NCBI GenBank assembly: GCA_963995505.1
Contig: OZ023193.1
Location: 2,666,001 to 2,730,000, forward strand
Origin: Hypericum androsaemum
Lineage: Eukaryota > Streptophyta > Magnoliopsida > Malpighiales > Hypericaceae
Reading direction: 5' to 3'
DNA length: 64,000 nt
The notes under the pieces were generated by a model. It was given only the letters and a program-made list of their open reading frames with translations, did not search any database and was not told the DNA's origin. The position numbers were made by a program, and so were the translations under genes. The number at the start of each line of letters is the position of its first letter. Positions within the stretch are counted from its first letter, which is position 1. Below are positions 57,847 through 64,000 of this stretch, piece by piece.

Positions 57847-60800
57847 TGAATCCAGTCCCTTTAAAGTCAGGCCGGTCCTGGGTTCCTACTCGAGGACCGA
57901 ATCCAGTCCCATGAAGAACAGGTCTAGGATTATCTTCTTGGACCATCTATATAATATCAGTATTACGAGCTCTTGGGACTTGTAAGAATGTTCTATTTGG
58001 AGTTAAACAATATAAAAATCGAACATTTGTCAAACTTCACGTGATAAAATGTCTATTCACGGAATGTAAGACCTTTTATATAATTAAGATTTTTCCTTCA
58101 AAATTTTAATCACGATTCTATATAATCTCGAGTTTTCATCCGTACGTCTAGCACTTGTACAATGCAAGTAGTAAAAGTAAGGTGACCTGTTTAGGAAAAT
58201 AAGATTAACGAGGAAAGAAAAATTTAACGATATAAAGTTGGAACTAAGATATTGTTAACTTATTTCAAATAGGGAAAGAAAATGGATAAATATTTTTTGG
58301 ACTTTACCAACATGAAAGATATTAATAGAATAGACAATTCTAATAGTGCTAGAAATTCAGGGAAAAAAAACTCCCGTCGAAAATAATTCATCTGTGTGGT
58401 CCCCACTAAACCCTTTTACTATTCATAGAATACTTGATTTTCCTCACTAATAACAACAATATAATAATGACAATAATACCAATCTGTGAGTTGGAATTGT
58501 CCAGGAAGAGTATTCTGGCTGATCATCAGCCCTAATTTGGTACAACCTCCAAATTTCTCGTTTCATGTATTGTTAATTATGATTATTCAAAATTGTACGT
58601 TATTGGAATTCGACAAGATGGAATCTTGAGAGGAAAAAATATTTTGGTAACACTACAATAAATAAAAAAGATATGAATTGCCATGGTAGAATAGATTTGC
58701 TAACATTGCTAATTTCACCGAATAAGTGGATCAGAGATCCAAGTCATGGGCTCTCAAAATAAAAGTAAAATAAATTTTAGTACCAACAAATCAATCGGCT
58801 AATCAGAGATTTGTTATATGACTAGGGTGTTAACTCTTCATTTAGAAATTTAACTCCAAATGGCTTTTTCACGTAGAAAATTTTTAGGTTAAAAAGAAAA
58901 CCCAAAATTAAGTAAATTACATTGCTTCATTTTAAGGGTACAATAGTGACAGCAAAGCTTGTTCCAAGCACAGTTCCAACCAATGGGAAATGGACGCCGC
59001 CTGTTCCCTCTACCTGTTGCTTTTTTGGTGGAAGCCTTTGCTTGTTGCTTGCATGAGTGGCTTTTTGACTAGTTACACTTTACGGTTTTTTATACAATTT
59101 TGTATCTCGCTTGCTAGTTGACTAATTCAAATTCAAAGCAAAATATTTTTAAAATTGATAGGACTCACACTGTTATATTTTCAAAGATGTTCGATAATTG
59201 ATTAAACTACAATGATCGCCCGAATATTTTTTTTGGAAAATAATCGCTCAGATTAGTTATCCTTACGTCGACACGTTGTTGGTAATAAATCCGTGTTCGG
59301 TGTTAAAATTTTAGTAAATTGAGTTTATCATGTAACAAATTCAACTAATTCAAATTCAAAGCAAAATATTTTTAAAATTGATAGGACTCACACTGTTATA
59401 TTTTCAAAGACGTTCGATAACTGATTAAACTACAATGATCGCTCGAATATTTTTTTTGGAAAATAATTGCTCAGATTAGTTACCCTTACGTCGACACGTT
59501 GTTGGTAATAAATCCGTGTTCGGTGTTAAAATTTTAGTAAATTGAGTTTATCATGTAACAATTTGTTATTAATTGAATACTAAATATATAAATAACCAAA
59601 TTCAATACAGACACATTGGGTGACGTATGGTATTATAATCACATATAAAGATTTTGTAATTATATTGTGAACTCTGCTCAACTTTTTCATTAGTATCGAG
59701 TATTTGATTAGAGCATACACGATTACGCACCAACCGAGGAACATTTATATCAATTGACTGAAATATTATTCTACCTTAACAAAAAAAAATATTAAAACAA
59801 ATGTTATGATCACTGGTTAATCCAAATAATTGTTGTTATTTTGATTCAAATAGCTACGAATGCAAAAAATATATTCGAATAATATTATTAAAATATTATC
59901 CGACATTGACATAAATTTAGAAAAAGGCCGTCGTAGATCCATACAATTGATAACACTCATGATCCCTTTTCAATAACTGAAAAGGGAATATCCGGAACTT
60001 TTTCATTTTAAAATCTCAGCCGCTAGCTACAAATCCAGAACCTCGCAAACTTTTAACATTATTATTTATATAATTATTATTTAAATATACGAACATTTAT
60101 ATAATTATTAATTAAAATTATGATCAATCACTAGGGTGTTAACTCTTCATTTAGAAATTTAACTCAAAATGGCTTTTTCACGTAGAAAATTTGTAGTTTA
60201 AAAAGAAAACCCAAAATTAAGTACATTATATTTCTTCATTTTAAGGGTAGGGTAAAAAAATCATCATAAGGCCCACAATAGTGACAGCAAAGTTTGTTCC
60301 AATCACAGTTTCAACCAATGGGAAGTGGACGCGGCCTGTGCCTCTACCTGTTGCTTTTTTGGTGGAAGCCTCTTCCTGTTGCTTGCATGCACCAATGGAG
60401 GGAGAGAGAGAAAGCAAGCCAGAACTTCTTTTGAAAATAATATAGTAATAATAGGTATTAGATAAATTAATTGGACGAGTCAAATGCTTGGTTTAGTGGA
60501 TAGGATGGAAACGGATTCCACCTCATTTTCTAGGAGTTGGTATGACATTTCTCGCGGCTAAGATGTAAAAACTTTGCTTCTTGTCTAAATCTTAAATTTT
60601 ATCCCAAAAAAAATAATTGAACGAGGAGATTTTTTTGCATGAAATTGATAAATACTCGTGACTCAAGGTTAAGATTGGAGTCCTAAAATTAATAGAATAA
60701 CGAAAGTTTACTGGTGAAATAATTATACCCTTTATTAGTAATTGGATCATTTCCGTTCAGGCCCTCTTCGCATTTTGTTTTAATATGTATTGTTATTAGA

Positions 60801-63800
60801 TATTAATTGAAAGAGGAGGAAATTGGTCTGGGAAATTGGCATCACCACTAGCATCTAAATACATTAATCCGTAAATTTATCTTTATCGCAAATCATTAAT
60901 TGGAAAATATTTTTCCATGAGAAACTTAAATGGAAAATATGGGACGTGCCAATTTTTCACTCAAAAAAAAAGAAATGTAAGAATGAGACAGGAGCAGCAG
61001 TGAAAGGGAAATTTCTTTTTGTCCGTTGCGTTTTGGAGTAGATAGAGTCATAAGATAAACTAACTATTACAAAGACTGAACGAAATTAGACGAAATACAA
61101 AAAAAAAACAAAACACAAAACTAGACGAAAAACAAATACTTAGAAAAACAAACAGACATGTTCCCCTTTTCAAGATAAAACAAACAAAAAAAAAATCAGA
61201 AAAGTAAACATTGGCTTTAACATACGGCTAGTCGATGCCCCTGACTATTTCTTCAATTTCGCCGACAGATTGAACATCGCGACCCCACATTACCACGTTG
61301 CCAAGTTCTCTAGGATATCTCTGGATTTCATCAGCAACAATCAGGACTCGAGAAACACCCAATTTTTCATAAGCATCAAACAGATTATCTGCATCGTTTT
61401 CAAATTTCGATTTCACAACTAAATCCATAAAATATCGATCCTTGTTGTTAGATAGCTCCTCAAACTCGTCGTCGCGATAAGCAATTGCTCCGAAGCGTAC
61501 ATTTAATGCCTTCAAGTTTTGAAGAGGTACCATTGTGGCACAATCTGGTTTAGGTTCCTGCATTGGCCAAAAAAAAGTTAAATAACAAAAATAGAGAAAT
61601 GAAAAAACTAGAGGACTTTACCTTAAAGAACTCCAAGAACGCAAAACGGGAGGAGATATCTTTGACGAATTGATCGCTACCAACTCGAGCAGCCAGATTA
61701 ATCAGCTTGCCGCGTTCGTGATCTCCGATGTCTTGCAAAGCTTCGTTCATGTTCACATAACCGTGTAATCGAGAAACCTCCTGAAAAATTTTTTTGGGAG
61801 ATCTTTCTGTTTGGAAGAAGGTGTTTAACGGGTTTATTAGAACCCCACGGTAAATCAAGGGTTTGGTAGAAAACGGAGAGGAGAACATTGGGAACATTTT
61901 TTTTTGAGGTGAGGAGAGCAGTCGGAACATTTTGTTTAGGGTTTAGAGAGCAATGGATGGAAGGGGAGAGGAGATGGCCGACTCTTATATAGGGAGATGG
62001 GTGTGTTATCGTGAGGGGTTGGAGACTCTTCGTGTATTGGGTCCCCTACTAGGTTTTTTGTAATCTTTTTGGGGCTCGTATGTTAGACCAGTATAGGCCT
62101 ATGTACATACATTTACTTCATTATTAATACAACTTCACTTTTTTTTTAATGGATGTGTTTTTGTTTTTTGTTTTATAGTTTTTTTTCTGTCCTTTTTGGA
62201 CTCACATGCCATTAGTTATCTCATTAGTCGTACTCACTCGGAATACCAATCGGAAAAAAATTCCCTCACTGGTCTACTCTTTTTCTAAGTAAAAAATTGA
62301 CACGTTAAATATTTTCCATGCGAGAATATTAAAATTACGGATTAATGTATTTAGAAGTTAATGGTGAAGCATTGATGCTTTGCCAAAGATTATTTAGTCT
62401 AATGGTACAAGATGTTAGAATAATTCATGAAGATTAGGTTTTAAATCCCAGCATGGTATAAACATTTATCTTAAAAAAATAATCGGAGAACAGTAGATAA
62501 AAAAATCACTCGATCGTGTTGTATATCAACGTTCTTAGAACTACAGAAACCCGGAGTCGCTCTCCAATTTCCTCGTTCAATTAATTTATCTAATACCCAT
62601 ACATATAAAACAAAATGCTAAGAGGGGAGGTTAATTATTTCACCAATTACGTTTGTAAGCTCTCATGGAAAAGAAATATCTATTAATTTGGACTATCTCC
62701 GAATCTAATAAAGGACTATCTGAAAAGAGTCAGGGGCGCAATGCTTCAGAAAATAAACATGATTAAACTTTATACGATAACTTCCACTTGGGAATTTTGG
62801 ATGCTGGCCAATTACCAAAAAATTATAATAACGATAAAATTCCCAACGTGAATTGCAACGTTGATTTACCTACATGATTCATGGTAATAATAAATACCTT
62901 CATTAATATTTTATTTTGTTTCTTTATTCGGAAATGCGGCAATTTGTTAGCGTGGGCCTGTTGCGTAGAATCTGTGTTATTCTTGTTTAGGTGTTTGGGG
63001 TTTTTTTTTTGGTGAAAGCTACGTATGTATGTATTCTTTTTGAGGGGTAAGCTATGTACGTATTCGAGAAAGGCCTTCTAGAGATAGCTCCGTTAATGAT
63101 TTTTTTTTTAACGTCTGAGAAATTCAAATCTAAATTTTTTTTAAGTAAATAAAGATTAGTTGGTGTTTATTAGGGTTGGCAAAAGAACCCATTGCGCCAC
63201 TTATTGACAAAGGGCTACCCCTCTTATTTTCTCTCTCCTCTGGCCTCGCACAGTACTTTTGTTAGCTACCACATTTTTACCAGAAGTACTCCAACAATCA
63301 TTTTTTACAAAAATACTGGAATTAGCGTGACAGTGGTTTTCCTCAAAAGAAAATGCGTGACAGCGCTGGCTCTATATAATACAATACAGTGTGTAGGTTA
63401 AGTCTCCCAACAGCTTCTTTCCTTCTGTTAAGAACAACATGTAAATGGCAGACTTAGCTCTAAAATCAACTGCTGTTAATTGCTTTTGGCAGGTAGAAGA
63501 TAGGTGAGTTCAAGAGCTACCAACCAAGACCCAGTGAATAGTTTTACCTAAGCCTGGCCTTCAGCTTTTGCTTGGCTAATAAGCCTCGAGATTTCTGACT
63601 CTAATTAGTGTTGTATATTGATGTTCAACCATGAATTATCGTAGTTAAGGGATTTATGAGACGTCTTTCTCCATCTGCTAAAGTAATCAAGTAACGAAAG
63701 ATTGTAATTGTGCTTCTTTCGATTTTTTGAAAATTCGCTGAGACGATTAATTCATGAGGTACCTCCTTCGCCATAATATATATAAATATAAATAAAAACC

Positions 63801-64000
63801 AAAACAAACTTGTCCCGTCCAATTCAAGCGTTTGTCCCCTGTTTTAGATTTTCGTTTCCCTAATAAAATCCAACCCCGCTAAAGAAGAGAAGATATCTTT
63901 ATTTCCTATCGTGAATTAAATCTTATTATTATTTCGATTTCCTATTGAGGGTTTTGGGCAGTCACCTAATTATTCGAAAGCGTTTACGTGAGAATTATTC
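56645..64000. repeat. Copy 2 of the 56,644-bp-period direct repeat
   Basis: Essentially identical to 1-7356, in the same orientation, including the MITE end, the 223-bp tandem pair (59122-59563), the SINE (60480-60614), gene A and part of the doubled 1.7-kb unit. It reaches the window end, so the match may continue. Confidence 0.97.
61228..61930 (-). CDS. Gene A, second identical copy
   Basis: Exon 1 is 61930-61622 and exon 2 is 61557-61228, with the intron at 61621-61558; splice sites, stop and TATA box (61985-61991) are kept. The translation is identical to 4584-5286 (212 residues). Function is unknown. Its status as a real second gene depends on whether the 56.6-kb repeat is genomic or an assembly artefact. 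Confidence 0.65.

Noticed and set aside
1..64000. Organellar origin suggested by the long repeats
   Set aside because: Content is nuclear: LTR elements, hAT/MULE MITEs and fragments of nuclear genes with spliceosomal introns; no organellar gene is seen.

Overview
This is nuclear DNA of a flowering plant. It is AT-rich and gene-poor, with GT-AG introns, Ty1/copia and Ty3/gypsy retroelements, hAT- and Mutator-like DNA elements, and fragments of plant housekeeping genes (mitochondrial Lon protease, CCT-eta chaperonin, a GT47 exostosin-type glycosyltransferase, a nodulin-related protein). The species cannot be named from sequence alone. No tRNA, rRNA, operon or CRISPR structure is present.

Three layers of duplication dominate. 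(1) Bases 1-7356 recur at 56645-64000 in the same orientation, at a constant offset of 56,644 bp. Where I compared them I saw one substitution (5752 g, 62396 a). The window therefore holds one full 56.6-kb period plus 7.4 kb of the next: a very young tandem duplication, a circular or concatemeric source, or an assembly artefact. (2) Inside that period, about 1255-9560 is repeated in inverted orientation at about 29600-35820, with a second partial copy to about 38345. Each arm carries one member of an unrecognised two-exon gene family: gene A on minus at 4584-5286, repeated at 61228-61930, and gene B on plus at 32976-33676. The leader of about 40 residues is well conserved and the rest of the protein is strongly diverged. 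(3) A second set of inverted paralogues lies further in: Lon N-domain copies at 22356-24867 (+) and 47675-49081 (-), and Ser-rich first exons at 53959-54270 (+) and 46846-47183 (-).

Layout: 1-9.6 kb inverted-repeat arm and gene A; 9.6-17.7 kb sparse sequence with a hAT MITE and a foldback structure; 18.6-20.6 kb a broken membrane-protein-like segment and a five-exon CCT7 pseudogene; 21-25 kb a hAT MITE and a LON-domain-only gene whose exons stay in phase; 25.4-27.2 kb rearranged copia; 27.2-29.6 kb MITEs; 29.6-38.3 kb the opposite arm with gene B; 38.7-40.0 kb LTR-like repeats; 40.37-44.64 kb a copia element that has lost its integrase; 44.65-45.5 kb the 3' end of a chromodomain gypsy element and its LTR; 45.7-51.3 kb gene fragments (Ser-rich exon, Lon, GT47); 51.4-53.4 kb two hAT elements with target-site duplications; 53.7-55.7 kb a Ser-rich exon and a Pack-MULE carrying a nodulin-related fragment; 55.9-56.6 kb AT-rich minisatellites; then the direct repeat.

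The best candidates for expressed genes are the A/B family (TATA box, intact introns, three open copies) and the truncated Lon gene. Most other coding matter is pseudogenes or transposons.
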